Positions 55,677 through 64,000 of a stretch of 64,000 nt of DNA are shown here, one piece after another. The translations under genes and the position numbers were made by a program. The notes below the pieces were generated by a model. The model saw only the letters and a program-made list of their open reading frames with translations, was not told the DNA's origin and did not search any database. The first letter of the stretch is position 1. The number at the start of each line of letters is the position of its first letter. Origin of the DNA: an uncultured Polaribacter sp. (GTDB lineage: Bacteria; Bacteroidota; Bacteroidia; Flavobacteriales; Flavobacteriaceae); contig NZ_CANNFH010000001.1 in assembly GCF_947503875.1 (NCBI RefSeq), forward strand, positions 248,001 through 312,000. The letters are read 5' to 3'.

Positions 55677-56294
55677 ATGTCTGGGTTAATAGGTAGAAAA
55701 ATTGGAATGACCAGCTTGTTTGATGAAAACGGGAAGAATATTCCTTGTACAGTAATTGAAGCAGGTCCTTGCGTTGTTACCCAAGTCAGAACCGAAGAGG
55801 TTGACGGATACAATGCGTTGCAACTTGGTTTCGATGACAAAAAGGCGAAGAGTTCTAACAAGTCGTTAGACGGTCACTTTAAAAAAGCTGGCACCACTGC
55901 TAAGAAAAAAGTCGTTGAATTTCAAGGGTTTGAGGAAGAGTATAAATTAGGAGACTCAATTACTGTTGAGCACTTTGAAGAAGGCGAGTTCGTCGATGTT
56001 TCTGGTGTATCTAAAGGTAAAGGTTTTCAAGGTGTTGTAAAACGTCATGGTTTTGCAGGTGTGGGTCAAGCTACTCATGGTCAGCACAACAGATTAAGAG
56101 CCCCTGGTTCTATTGGTGCTGCATCTTATCCTGCAAGAGTATTCAAAGGAATGCGTATGGCAGGTAGAATGGGTGGAGATAAAGTGAAAGTACAAAACTT
56201 AAGAGTATTAAAAGTAGTTGCTGAAAAGAACTTACTTGTTGTTAAAGGAGCAATTCCTGGACACAAAAATGCTTTTGTAACTATTCAGAAATAA
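55677..56294 (+). CDS. rplC: Ribosomal protein L3
   Basis: 205 residues. Early 50S assembly protein near the peptidyl-transferase centre. [37 protein letters not shown] and [13 protein letters not shown] are canonical. It heads the S10-type unit here because rpsJ belongs to the upstream str unit. Its stop overlaps the rplD ATG by one base (TAATG). Confidence 0.99.
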   Translation: MSGLIGRKIGMTSLFDENGKNIPCTVIEAGPCVVTQVRTEEVDGYNALQLGFDDKKAKSSNKSLDGHFKKAGTTAKKKVVEFQGFEEEYKLGDSITVEHFEEGEFVDVSGVSKGKGFQGVVKRHGFAGVGQATHGQHNRLRAPGSIGAASYPARVFKGMRMAGRMGGDKVKVQNLRVLKVVAEKNLLVVKGAIPGHKNAFVTIQK

Positions 56295-56923
56295 TGAAAG
56301 TAGCAGTTTTAGATATTACAGGAAAAGATACAGGTAGAAAAGTTGAACTTTCTAGCGATGTATTTGGTGTTGAGCCTAATGACCATGCTATTTATTTAGA
56401 TGTTAAGCAATACTTGGCTAATCAAAGACAAGGAACGCATAAAGCTAAAGAAAGAGCAGAAATAGTTGGTTCTACAAGAAAGATAAAAAAACAAAAAGGT
56501 ACTGGTACTGCAAGAGCAGGTTCTATCAAGTCTGGTGTTTTTAGAGGTGGAGGGCGTATGTTCGGTCCAAGACCAAGAAGTTATTCTTTTAAGTTGAATA
56601 AAAATTTAAAGCGTTTGGCTCGTAAGTCGGCTTTATCTATTCAAGCAAATGATAAAAATTTAGTTATCGTTGAAGACTTTAATTTTGAAACTCCAAAGAC
56701 TAAAAACTTTGTAGATGTTTTAAAAGCATTAAAAGTTGATACTAGAAAGTCATTATTTGTTTTAGAGCAAGAAAATGCAAACGTGTATTTATCTTCTCGT
56801 AACTTAAAGAACTCTAAAGTAGTTAAAGCTTCAGAAATTAATACTTATGGTGTGTTAAACGCCAATACAGTTGTAATTACTGAAAGCTCTTTAGAAGATA
56901 TTAATACAAACTTAAGCAAATAG
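56294..56923 (+). CDS. rplD: Ribosomal protein L4
   Basis: 209 residues. 50S protein lining the exit tunnel; in enterobacteria it also represses its operon. The loop [20 protein letters not shown] with [18 protein letters not shown] is the tunnel extension. Coupled to rplC by a 1-nt overlap. The leader hairpin before rplC would suit L4 feedback, not shown here. Confidence 0.98.
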   Translation: MKVAVLDITGKDTGRKVELSSDVFGVEPNDHAIYLDVKQYLANQRQGTHKAKERAEIVGSTRKIKKQKGTGTARAGSIKSGVFRGGGRMFGPRPRSYSFKLNKNLKRLARKSALSIQANDKNLVIVEDFNFETPKTKNFVDVLKALKVDTRKSLFVLEQENANVYLSSRNLKNSKVVKASEINTYGVLNANTVVITESSLEDINTNLSK

Positions 56924-56932
56924 GGATTCAAA

Positions 56933-57223
56933 ATGAGTATTTTAATAAAACCTATTATTACGGAAAAAGCAACAAACGATAGCGAATTATTTAACCGTTA
57001 TGCTTTTGTTGTAGATAGTAAAGCTAATAAATTAGAAATCAAAGGAGCTGTTGAAGCTGCTTATGGTGTTTCTATTTCTAGTGTGAAAACTTTAAACTAT
57101 CCAATTCAAAGAAATACAAAGTTTACTAAAAAAGGATTAGTAACTGGTATTAAGAGTGGATACAAAAAGGCAATCGTGCAGTTAGCAGAAGGAGAAAGCA
57201 TTGATTTTTATAACAATCTTTAA
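56933..57223 (+). CDS. rplW: Ribosomal protein L23
   Basis: 96 residues. 50S protein at the tunnel exit, docking site for trigger factor and signal recognition particle. [16 protein letters not shown] and the [14 protein letters not shown] segment match; [17 protein letters not shown] ends the family pattern. 9 nt after rplD. Confidence 0.98.
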   Translation: MSILIKPIITEKATNDSELFNRYAFVVDSKANKLEIKGAVEAAYGVSISSVKTLNYPIQRNTKFTKKGLVTGIKSGYKKAIVQLAEGESIDFYNNL

Positions 57224-57234
57224 GAAAAGACAGA

Positions 57235-58059
57235 ATGTCAGTTAGAAAATTAAAACCAGTAACACCAGGTCAGCGTTTTAGAGTTGTAAATGGGTTCGAC
57301 ACCATTACAACTGATAAGCCGGAGAAAAGTTTACTTGCTCCGAAAAAAAGATCTGGAGGTCGAAACAGTCAGGGTAGAATGACAACTCGTAATATCGGAG
57401 GTGGTCACAAACAAAAATATCGTATTATCGATTTTAAAAGAGATAAAACTGGTATTCCCGCAACAGTAAAAACTATAGAGTACGATCCAAATCGTACGGC
57501 ATTTATTGCCTTACTTAGTTATGCTGATGGTGAAAAGCGTTATGTAATTGCACAAAACGGTTTAAAAGTAGGTCAAACTATTATTTCAGGAGAGAATGTA
57601 GCTCCAGAGATTGGAAATGCAATGACTTTAAGTGAGATTCCATTAGGAACAACTATTTCTTGTATAGAATTACGACCAGGGCAAGGAGCTGTTATGGCAC
57701 GTTCTGCAGGTTCTTTTGCACAGTTAATGGCAAGAGATGGTAAGTATGCAACGGTAAAATTACCTTCTGGGGAAACAAGATTAATCTTGTTAACTTGTAT
57801 GGGAACTATTGGTGTTGTATCTAATTCAGATCATCAATTATTGGTTTCTGGTAAAGCAGGTAGATCAAGATGGTTAGGTAGAAGACCAAGAACTAATGCT
57901 GTAAGAATGAATCCAGTAGATCACCCAATGGGTGGTGGTGAAGGACGTTCTTCAGGAGGACATCCAAGATCTAGAAATGGTATACCAGCTAAAGGATTTA
58001 AGACTAGGTCTAAGACTAAAGCTAGTAATAAATATATTTTAGAACGTAGAAAGAAATAA
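57235..58059 (+). CDS. rplB: Ribosomal protein L2
   Basis: 274 residues. Core 50S protein at the peptidyl-transferase centre. [34 protein letters not shown] and the [20 protein letters not shown] loop with the conserved catalytic-region His are canonical. 11 nt after rplW, 6 nt before rpsS. Confidence 0.99.
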   Translation: MSVRKLKPVTPGQRFRVVNGFDTITTDKPEKSLLAPKKRSGGRNSQGRMTTRNIGGGHKQKYRIIDFKRDKTGIPATVKTIEYDPNRTAFIALLSYADGEKRYVIAQNGLKVGQTIISGENVAPEIGNAMTLSEIPLGTTISCIELRPGQGAVMARSAGSFAQLMARDGKYATVKLPSGETRLILLTCMGTIGVVSNSDHQLLVSGKAGRSRWLGRRPRTNAVRMNPVDHPMGGGEGRSSGGHPRSRNGIPAKGFKTRSKTKASNKYILERRKK

Positions 58060-58065
58060 TAAGTT

Positions 58066-58344
58066 ATGGCAAGATCATTAAAAAAAGGACCTTACGTTCA
58101 CTATAAGTTAGAGAAAAAAGTGTTGGCTAATGTAGAAGCTGGTAACAAAACTGTAATTAAAACTTGGTCAAGAGCAAGTATGATTACTCCAGATTTTGTT
58201 GGACAAACAATTGCGGTTCATAATGGCCGTCAGTTTGTACCAGTTTATGTAACAGAAAACATGGTAGGGCATAAATTAGGCGAATTTTCACCAACTCGTT
58301 CTTTTAGAGGACACGCTGGTGCAAAAAATAAAGGAAAAAAATAA
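58066..58344 (+). CDS. rpsS: Ribosomal protein S19
   Basis: 92 residues. 30S head protein that pairs with S13. [38 protein letters not shown] and [15 protein letters not shown] are canonical for S19, with the usual lysine-rich tail. Confidence 0.99.
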   Translation: MARSLKKGPYVHYKLEKKVLANVEAGNKTVIKTWSRASMITPDFVGQTIAVHNGRQFVPVYVTENMVGHKLGEFSPTRSFRGHAGAKNKGKK

Positions 58345-58351
58345 GTAGGAA

Positions 58352-58756
58352 ATGGGAGTTCGTAAAAAAAATATGGCAGATAAGCTGAAAGCAGAAAGAA
58401 AGCTACGTGCTTTTGCAAAGCTTACAAACTGTCCTACATCACCAAGAAAAATGCGTTTAGTAGCGGATCAAGTAAGAGGTGTAGAAGTAGAGAAGGCTTT
58501 ACAAATCTTAAAGTTTAGTCCAAAAGAAGCATCTATTAATTTAGAGAAACTTTTATTATCTGCAATAGCAAATTGGCAAGCAAAAAATGAGGATGCAACT
58601 ATAGAAGATGCAAATTTATATGTGAAGTCTATTTGTGTAGATAGTGCTGGAATGTTAAAAAGATTAAGACCAGCTCCACAGGGTCGTGCACATAGAATTC
58701 GTAAGCGTTCTAATCACGTTACACTAGAGTTAGGTAGTAAAAATTTAAGTAATTAA
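58352..58756 (+). CDS. rplV: Ribosomal protein L22
   Basis: 134 residues. 50S protein of the exit tunnel. [18 protein letters not shown] and the long beta hairpin end [19 protein letters not shown] are diagnostic. The start ATG at 58352 gives [12 protein letters not shown], normal for flavobacteria; the second ATG (MADKL) is internal. Confidence 0.98.
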   Translation: MGVRKKNMADKLKAERKLRAFAKLTNCPTSPRKMRLVADQVRGVEVEKALQILKFSPKEASINLEKLLLSAIANWQAKNEDATIEDANLYVKSICVDSAGMLKRLRPAPQGRAHRIRKRSNHVTLELGSKNLSN

Positions 58757-58767
58757 TCAAAGTAGAA

Positions 58768-59487
58768 ATGGGACAAAAAACTAATCCAATAGGGAATCGT
58801 TTAGGAATCATCAGAGGTTGGGAATCTAACTGGTATGGTGGTAATGACTACGGAGATAAGATTGCGGAAGATGATAAGATAAGAAAGTATATACATGCTA
58901 GATTATCTAAAGCAAGTGTTTCAAGAGTAATTATAGAGCGTACACTTAAACTTGTAACCGTTACTATTACTACTGCAAGACCTGGTATTATTATCGGTAA
59001 AGGTGGTCAGGAAGTAGACAAGTTAAAAGAAGAGCTTAAGAAAATTACTGGAAAAGAAGTTCAGATTAATATATTCGAGATTAAAAGACCAGAATTAGAT
59101 GCAAGATTAGTTGCAACTAGTGTTGCTCGTCAGATTGAGAATAGAATTTCTTACAAGAGAGCTATTAAAATGGCTATTCAAGCAACTATGAGAATGAATG
59201 CTGAAGGGATCAAAATCCAGATTTCAGGTCGTTTAAATGGTGCAGAAATGGCACGTTCAGAACATTTTAAAGAAGGTAGAATACCGCTTTCTACTTTTAG
59301 AGCTGACATTGATTATTCACTTGTTGAAGCGCATACTACATACGGAAGGTTAGGTGTGAAAGTATGGATTATGAAGGGCGAAGTATATGGTAAAAGAGAA
59401 TTATCTCCTTTAGTAGGATTGTCTAAGAAGCAGTCTGGTGGTAAAGGTGGTGATAGATCTAAGCGTACACCTCGTAGAAGAAAATAA
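58768..59487 (+). CDS. rpsC: Ribosomal protein S3
   Basis: 239 residues. 30S protein at the mRNA entry tunnel with helicase-like action. [22 protein letters not shown] motif [37 protein letters not shown] and [16 protein letters not shown] are canonical; the tail is lysine/arginine-rich. Confidence 0.99.
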   Translation: MGQKTNPIGNRLGIIRGWESNWYGGNDYGDKIAEDDKIRKYIHARLSKASVSRVIIERTLKLVTVTITTARPGIIIGKGGQEVDKLKEELKKITGKEVQINIFEIKRPELDARLVATSVARQIENRISYKRAIKMAIQATMRMNAEGIKIQISGRLNGAEMARSEHFKEGRIPLSTFRADIDYSLVEAHTTYGRLGVKVWIMKGEVYGKRELSPLVGLSKKQSGGKGGDRSKRTPRRRK

Positions 59488-59509
59488 TTTTTAAAAGTAG
59501 AAATTAAAA

Positions 59510-59941
59510 ATGTTACAGCCAAAAAGAGTAAAATACCGTAAGGTACAGAAGGCGAAAGGGAATATGACTGGGAATTCTCAAAGAGGAAACCAGCTTTCTA
59601 ATGGTATGTTTGGAATAAAATCTGTAGATCAGAATTTATTAACATCACGTCAGATAGAAGCAGCTCGTATTGCAGCTACTCGTCATATGAAAAGAGAAGG
59701 GCAGTTATGGATTAAAATATTTCCAGACAAACCTATTACAGCGAAACCGTTAGAGGTACGTATGGGTAAAGGTAAAGGTGCACCATCTCATTTTGTATCG
59801 GTTGTTAAACCAGGTAGAATTTTGTTTGAAGTTGGTGGAGTACCAATGGAAGTAGCAAAAGAAGCTTTACGTTTAGCAGCTCAAAAACTTCCAGTAAGAA
59901 CGAAGTTTGTTATAGCAAGAGATTTTGATATTAACGCTTAA
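59510..59941 (+). CDS. rplP: Ribosomal protein L16
   Basis: 143 residues. 50S protein contacting the A-site t[62 protein letters not shown] and [17 protein letters not shown] match L16 throughout. 22 nt after rpsC. Confidence 0.99.
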   Translation: MLQPKRVKYRKVQKAKGNMTGNSQRGNQLSNGMFGIKSVDQNLLTSRQIEAARIAATRHMKREGQLWIKIFPDKPITAKPLEVRMGKGKGAPSHFVSVVKPGRILFEVGGVPMEVAKEALRLAAQKLPVRTKFVIARDFDINA

Positions 59942-59952
59942 TTCTAAATAGA

Positions 59953-60144
59953 ATGAAACAATCAGAAATAAAAGAATTATCTGTAGCTGATCTTAATGAA
60001 AAGCTAGGAGCGTTACAGAAAAATTATACTGATCTTAAGATGGCTCATGCCATAACTCCAATGGAAAACCCATTGCAGTTAAGAAGCTTAAGAAGAACTG
60101 TAGCAAGAATTGCAACAGAATTAACAAAAAGAGAATTACAATAA
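59953..60144 (+). CDS. rpmC: Ribosomal protein L29
   Basis: 63 residues, a helical hairpin at the 50S exit site. KQSEIKELSVADLNEKLG, then NPLQLRSLRRTVARI match; length normal. 11 nt after rplP. Confidence 0.97.
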   Translation: MKQSEIKELSVADLNEKLGALQKNYTDLKMAHAITPMENPLQLRSLRRTVARIATELTKRELQ

Positions 60145-60164
60145 TTCTATAGTCAATTTTAAAG

Positions 60165-60422
60165 ATGGAAAAAAGAAATCTTAGAAAAGAGAGAATTGGT
60201 GTTGTATCTAGTAACAAAATGGAGAAATCTATTGTTGTTGCAGAAACTAAAAGAGTAAAGCACCCAATGTACGGAAAGTTCGTATTAAAGACTAAGAAGT
60301 ACGTTGCACACGACGAACAGAATGATTGCAACGAAGGAGATACAGTTAGGATAATGGAAACAAGACCTATGAGTAAATCTAAACGTTGGAGATTAGTAGA
60401 AATCCTAGAAAGAGCTAAATAA
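60165..60422 (+). CDS. rpsQ: Ribosomal protein S17
   Basis: 85 residues, an OB-fold 16S-binding protein. [38 protein letters not shown] and the end [18 protein letters not shown] are canonical. It is followed by rplN with one base between stop and ATG. Confidence 0.98.
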   Translation: MEKRNLRKERIGVVSSNKMEKSIVVAETKRVKHPMYGKFVLKTKKYVAHDEQNDCNEGDTVRIMETRPMSKSKRWRLVEILERAK

Positions 60423-60423
60423 T

Positions 60424-60792
60424 ATGTTACAGACAGAATCAAGATTAAAAGTCGCAGATAATACTGGAGCAAAAGAAGTTTTAGTAATTAGAGTTTTAGG
60501 AGGTACAAGAAAAAGATATGCAAGTATTGGAGACAAGATTGTTGTATCTGTAAAATCTGCAACTCCAAACGGAACTGTTAAGAAAGGTCAAGTATCTAGA
60601 GCAGTTGTTGTAAGAACAAAAAAAGAAGTAAGACGTAAGGACGGATCTTATATTAGATTTGATGATAACGCTTGTGTACTTTTAAATCCTACAGAGGAAA
60701 TGAGAGGAACACGTGTTTTCGGTCCTGTTGCACGTGAGCTTCGTGAGAAACAATTCATGAAAATAGTATCATTAGCACCTGAAGTGCTTTAA
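60424..60792 (+). CDS. rplN: Ribosomal protein L14
   Basis: 122 residues, an intersubunit-bridge protein of 50[40 protein letters not shown] and [18 protein letters not shown] are canonical; length exact. First gene of the classical spc set, here read on from rpsQ. Confidence 0.99.
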   Translation: MLQTESRLKVADNTGAKEVLVIRVLGGTRKRYASIGDKIVVSVKSATPNGTVKKGQVSRAVVVRTKKEVRRKDGSYIRFDDNACVLLNPTEEMRGTRVFGPVARELREKQFMKIVSLAPEVL

Positions 60793-60804
60793 CATTATAA
60801 TAAA

Positions 60805-61107
60805 ATGAAGAAGTTTAAATTAAAATCAGGAGATACTGTAAAAGTAATTGCAGGAGATCATAAAGGATCTGAAGGTAAAGTTTTACAAATTATCAAAGAT
60901 AAGGATAGAGTTTTAGTAGAAGGTGTAAACTTAGTTTCTAAGCATACAAAACCTAGTGCTCAAAGTCCTCAAGGTGGTATTGTAAAGAAAGAAGCTTCAT
61001 TACACATCTCTAACGTTATGTTAGTAGAAGAGGGTGTAGCTGTAAGAGTAGGTTATAAAGTTGATGGAGATACTAAATCTAGAGTCTCTAAAAAAACGAA
61101 TAAATAA
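60805..61107 (+). CDS. rplX: Ribosomal protein L24
   Basis: 100 residues with a KOW motif ([20 protein letters not shown]), early 50S assembly. [20 protein letters not shown] and [13 protein letters not shown] complete the pattern. Confidence 0.98.
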   Translation: MKKFKLKSGDTVKVIAGDHKGSEGKVLQIIKDKDRVLVEGVNLVSKHTKPSAQSPQGGIVKKEASLHISNVMLVEEGVAVRVGYKVDGDTKSRVSKKTNK

Positions 61108-61115
61108 TAATAATC

Positions 61116-61667
61116 ATGAGTTACGTACCAAGATTAAAAGCAGAATATAAAGAAAGAGTAGTTTCTACTCTTACTGAAGAATTCAGTTATAAGAATGTAA
61201 TGCAGGTGCCAAAATTAGAAAAAATTGTAGTTTCTAAAGGTGTTGGTGCAGCTATTGCAGATAAGAAGTTAATAGATTATGCTTTAGAAGAATTGACTAA
61301 AATTACAGGTCAAAAAGCGATATCTACGATGTCTAAAAAAGATGTTGCATCTTTTAAATTACGTAAGGGTATGCCAATTGGGGCAAAAGTTACTTTACGT
61401 GGCGATAAAATGTATGAGTTTTTAGATAGATTAGTTACTGCCTCTTTACCACGTGTAAGAGACTTTAACGGTATAAAAGCAAACGGTTTTGATGGTAGAG
61501 GTAATTACAATTTAGGAATTACTGAACAAATCATTTACCCAGAGATTAATATTGACCAAGTTAAGAAAATCAACGGTATGGATATTACATTTGTAACATC
61601 TGCAGACACTGATAAAGAAGCGAAGTCATTATTGGCAGAATTAGGTTTACCATTCAAAAAAAATTAA
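61116..61667 (+). CDS. rplE: Ribosomal protein L5
   Basis: 183 residues. 5S rRNA-binding protein of the 50S central protuberance. [39 protein letters not shown] and the region [20 protein letters not shown] are canonical. Confidence 0.99.
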   Translation: MSYVPRLKAEYKERVVSTLTEEFSYKNVMQVPKLEKIVVSKGVGAAIADKKLIDYALEELTKITGQKAISTMSKKDVASFKLRKGMPIGAKVTLRGDKMYEFLDRLVTASLPRVRDFNGIKANGFDGRGNYNLGITEQIIYPEINIDQVKKINGMDITFVTSADTDKEAKSLLAELGLPFKKN

Positions 61668-61670
61668 GAA

Positions 61671-61940
61671 ATGGCTAAAGAATCAATGAAAGCGCGTGAG
61701 CGCAAAAGAGAACGTACAGTTGCAAAATATGCTGAGAAAAGGAAAGCTTTAAAAGAAGCTGGAGATTATGAAGCTTTGCAGAAACTTCCAAAAAATGCAT
61801 CGCCTGTAAGATTACACAACAGATGTAAATTAACGGGTCGTCCTAAAGGATATATGAGACAGTTTGGAATTTCTCGTGTTACTTTTCGTGAAATGGCAAA
61901 TCAAGGATTAATACCAGGTGTTAAAAAAGCAAGTTGGTAG
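61671..61940 (+). CDS. rpsN: Ribosomal protein S14, zinc-independent type
   Basis: 89 residues. The long form without a CxxC zinc ribbon: [20 protein letters not shown] holds only one cysteine. It starts 3 nt after rplE. A hairpin and promoter box follow within 65 nt, so it may be the last gene of the rplC transcript. Confidence 0.98.
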   Translation: MAKESMKARERKRERTVAKYAEKRKALKEAGDYEALQKLPKNASPVRLHNRCKLTGRPKGYMRQFGISRVTFREMANQGLIPGVKKASW

Positions 61941-61970
61941 AATTTTTGAATAAAGCTTAATTATTAAAAA

Positions 61971-62004
61971 TAGAATGTGTACATTTGCACGCTCTATTTT
62001 TTTT
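61971..62004 (+). terminator. Terminator-like hairpin with embedded promoter box, between rpsN and rpsH
   Basis: TAGAATGTG (61971-61979) pairs with CACGCTCTA (61988-61996; one mismatch, one G-U), followed by eight T (61997-62004). The loop is exactly TACATTTG (61980-61987), a perfect -7 promoter box of the TAnnTTTG type; no good TTG lies at -33. Confidence 0.6.
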
Positions 62005-62103
62005 GAGTATAAGAATGTTAACTGATTAAAGGTTCAAAATTCACAGATTTATCTGTAAGTACAATAGAGTTTTTTGAAAACCATAATCGCAATTTAAATA
62101 AAT

Positions 62104-62502
62104 ATGTATACAGATCCAATCGCGGATTTTCTTACAAGAGTAAGAAATGCTATCGCAGCAGGACACAGAGTAGTGGAAATTCCAGCTTCAAACTTGAAGA
62201 AGGAAATGACTAAGATTTTGTTTGATCAGGGGTATATTTTAAGCTATCAGTTTAATGCAGATAAAGTGCAAGGAACTATTAAGATTGCTTTAAAATATGA
62301 CAAAGAAACAAAAGAGTCAGTAATTAGAAAAATTCAACGAATTAGTACACCAGGTTTACGTAAGTACGTCGGCTCTACAGAGATGCCAAGAGTATTAAAC
62401 GGTCTTGGAATTGCTATTGTTTCAACATCTAAAGGTGTTATGACAAACAAGAAAGCACGTCAAGAAAACGTTGGAGGAGAAGTTTTATGTTACGTTTATT
62501 AA
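62104..62502 (+). CDS. rpsH: Ribosomal protein S8
   Basis: 132 residues. 16S-binding protein that in enterobacteria also represses spc. [38 protein letters not shown] and [20 protein letters not shown] match. It has a 163-nt gap upstream with a likely own promoter. Confidence 0.99.
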   Translation: MYTDPIADFLTRVRNAIAAGHRVVEIPASNLKKEMTKILFDQGYILSYQFNADKVQGTIKIALKYDKETKESVIRKIQRISTPGLRKYVGSTEMPRVLNGLGIAIVSTSKGVMTNKKARQENVGGEVLCYVY

Positions 62503-62512
62503 ACCTAAGGAG

Positions 62513-63058
62513 ATGAGTAGAATTGGTAAAAACCCAGTTAGCATCGCACAAGGTGTAGATGTAAACATAAAAGACAATGTAATTACAGTTAAAGGAAAGT
62601 TGGGAGAATTATCTCAAACTATTTCACAAGGTATTACTGTAAGTATAGACGATGCTATAATTACTTTAGAAAGAGCATCAGAAAGTAAAGACCATAAAGC
62701 ACAACATGGTTTAATGAGAGCTTTAATTGCTAATATGATTGAAGGTGTAAGTAAAGGTTGGTCTAAAGACTTAGAATTAGTAGGTGTTGGTTATAGAGCC
62801 TCTAATCAAGGTCAAAAATTAGACTTAGCTTTAGGTTTCTCTCATAATATTGTTTTAGAATTGGCTCCAGAAGTTAAAGTAGAAACAATATCTGAGAAAG
62901 GGAAAAACCCAATCATTAAATTAACTTCTTTTGACAAGCAATTAGTTGGTCAAATCGCTGCAAAGATTCGTTCTTTCAGAGCTCCAGAACCATATAAAGG
63001 GAAAGGTGTTAAGTTTGTTGGTGAAGTATTAAGAAGAAAAGCAGGTAAATCTGCATAA
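62513..63058 (+). CDS. rplF: Ribosomal protein L6
   Basis: 181 residues from the ATG at 62513 (MSRIGKNPVSIAQGVDVN); a frame open to 62471 would overlap rpsH and is not a usual L6 start. GVSKGWSKDLELVGVGYRAS and the late RAPEPYKGKGVKFVGEVLRR are canonical. The AAGGAG just before the ATG is too close (no spacer) to act as a normal Shine-Dalgarno site. Confidence 0.98.
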   Translation: MSRIGKNPVSIAQGVDVNIKDNVITVKGKLGELSQTISQGITVSIDDAIITLERASESKDHKAQHGLMRALIANMIEGVSKGWSKDLELVGVGYRASNQGQKLDLALGFSHNIVLELAPEVKVETISEKGKNPIIKLTSFDKQLVGQIAAKIRSFRAPEPYKGKGVKFVGEVLRRKAGKSA

Positions 63059-63070
63059 TAATATAGCATT

Positions 63071-63421
63071 ATGGCATTATCAAAGCTAGAAAGAAGAGCT
63101 AGAATAAAGCGTAGAATCAGAAAGATTATTTCTGGGACTCCTACAAAACCAAGGTTATCGGTTTTTAGAAGTAATAAAGAAATTTATGCGCAATTAATAG
63201 ATGATGAAAACGGAGTAACTTTAGCTTCAGTTTCATCTAGAGATAAAGGGTTAAAAGCAGCATCAAAATCAGAGGCAGCAAATGCAGTAGGTAAAGCTAT
63301 CGCAGAAAAAGCATCAAAATCTGGTATTGAAACAGTTGCTTTTGATAGAAATGGTTATTTATACCATGGTAGAGTTAAAGTATTAGCAGAAGCTGCAAGA
63401 GAAGCTGGTTTAAAATTTTAA
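63071..63421 (+). CDS. rplR: Ribosomal protein L18
   Basis: 116 residues. Binds 5S r[43 protein letters not shown] and the end [20 protein letters not shown] are canonical; 12 nt after rplF. Confidence 0.99.
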   Translation: MALSKLERRARIKRRIRKIISGTPTKPRLSVFRSNKEIYAQLIDDENGVTLASVSSRDKGLKAASKSEAANAVGKAIAEKASKSGIETVAFDRNGYLYHGRVKVLAEAAREAGLKF

Positions 63422-63427
63422 GAAATT

Positions 63428-63949
63428 ATGCAAGGTTATAAAAACGTAGAAAGAGTTAAACCAAGCGGATTAGAGCTTGTAGATAGATTAGTTGGTGTAC
63501 AACGTGTAACTAAAGTAACAAAGGGTGGTAGAGCATTTGGTTTCTCTGCTATTGTTGTTGTTGGTGATGGTAATGGAGTAGTTGGACATGGATTAGGGAA
63601 ATCTAAGGATGTATCATCTGCAATTGCTAAGGCAGTTGAAGATGCAAAGAAAAATTTAGTAAGAATACCTATTTTAGAAGGTACTTTACCTCACGAACAA
63701 AAAGGTAAATTCGGCGGAGCAAAGATTTTTATCAAGCCTGCTTCTCCTGGTACAGGGGTTATTGCTGGTGGTGCTGTACGTATTGTATTAGAATCTGTTG
63801 GGGTGCATGATGTATTATCAAAATCTCAAGGATCTTCTAATCCTCACAATGCAGTTAAGGCAACTTTTGATGCTTTATTACAGTTACGTAGTGCTGCAGA
63901 TATTGCAAAGCAAAGAGGTATTTCTTTAGAAAAAGTATTTAACGGATAA
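63428..63949 (+). CDS. rpsE: Ribosomal protein S5
   Basis: 173 residues. 30S protein of the mRNA channel. [40 protein letters not shown] and [20 protein letters not shown] with [12 protein letters not shown] are canonical. 6 nt after rplR. Confidence 0.99.
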   Translation: MQGYKNVERVKPSGLELVDRLVGVQRVTKVTKGGRAFGFSAIVVVGDGNGVVGHGLGKSKDVSSAIAKAVEDAKKNLVRIPILEGTLPHEQKGKFGGAKIFIKPASPGTGVIAGGAVRIVLESVGVHDVLSKSQGSSNPHNAVKATFDALLQLRSAADIAKQRGISLEKVFNG

Positions 63950-63960
63950 ATCTAAGAACG

Positions 63961-64000
63961 ATGGCGAAAATTAAAGTTACACAAGTAAAAAGTCAAATCG
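63961..64000 (+). CDS. rpmD: Ribosomal protein L30, N-terminal part (cut by window edge)
   Basis: The 13 visible residues read MAKIKVTQVKSQI, the usual beginning of L30. It follows rpsE by 11 nt in the normal spc order; the rest lies beyond the window. Confidence 0.9.
   Translation, partial: MAKIKVTQVKSQI

Noticed and set aside
60035..60472. Open frame of 145 codons on the minus strand, very leucine/isoleucine-rich
   Set aside because: It is antisense to rpmC, rpsQ and rplN; the hydrophobic look comes from reading lysine-rich codons backwards.
62471..63058. Longer L6 start at 62471
   Set aside because: Overlaps rpsH by 32 nt and gives a non-family N-terminus; MSRIGKNP at 62513 is standard.

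Overview
The window is AT-rich, tightly packed chromosomal DNA of a Bacteroidota bacterium, most likely a marine Flavobacteriaceae close to Polaribacter or Tenacibaculum (inference). Support: a SusC/SusD pair, a type IX secretion sorting domain remnant, promoters of the form TTG-N19-TAnnTTTG, few Shine-Dalgarno sequences, fusA followed directly by rpsJ without tuf, a DUF5723 outer-membrane protein, and dispersed intergenic palindromes typical of this family. No tRNA, rRNA, CRISPR array, prophage or intact insertion sequence was seen.

Layout. 0-4.7 kb: 3' part of a tryptophan operon (trpD end, small membrane protein, trpC, an inosine/uracil-DNA glycosylase, trpF, trpB, trpA), interrupted by three short inverted-repeat elements; one of them supplies the last codons and stop of trpF. 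4.8-14 kb, minus strand: tandem FKBP lipoprotein, YtcJ-like amidohydrolase, DoxX-like protein, M28 peptidase, a plug-less outer-membrane barrel and a 1012-residue TPR protein. 14.1-16.8 kb: ftsE and two glycosyltransferases that overlap tail to tail. 16.9-17.8 kb: tmRNA (minus) with a 113-bp tandem repeat directly upstream and a dispersed repeat element. 17.9-22.5 kb: housekeeping and unknown genes including kdsA and a second M28 peptidase. 22.5-25.0 kb: a decaying stretch with two broken secreted-protein genes (a T9SS cargo and an alpha-2-macroglobulin) around one intact small outer-membrane protein.

25.2-32.8 kb: mpl, then a two-gene unit of a PqqD-HprK-like fusion kinase and a nucleotidyltransferase (the most unusual pair here), then trkA-trkH and radC. 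32.8-37.3 kb: cell-surface polysaccharide genes (deacetylase, FemAB-like transferase, flippase, glycosyltransferase). 37.4-44.4 kb: YjjG-type phosphatase, a lipoprotein/DUF5723/secreted-protein trio, rarA, rhomboid protease, a frameshifted peroxiredoxin and rlmB. 44.5-51.8 kb: a SusCD locus with a surface lipoprotein and an Omp85-like protein. 52-64 kb: the str, S10 and spc ribosomal protein cluster from rpsL into rpmD.

The sequence supports three internal transcription starts in the ribosomal cluster (before rpsL, rplC and rpsH). The last two sit inside or against hairpins that look like terminators, so the cluster is probably read as at least three units. Several convergent neighbours share stop codons or overlap by about 30 nt. 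Five genes have no usable ATG and appear to start at TTG.
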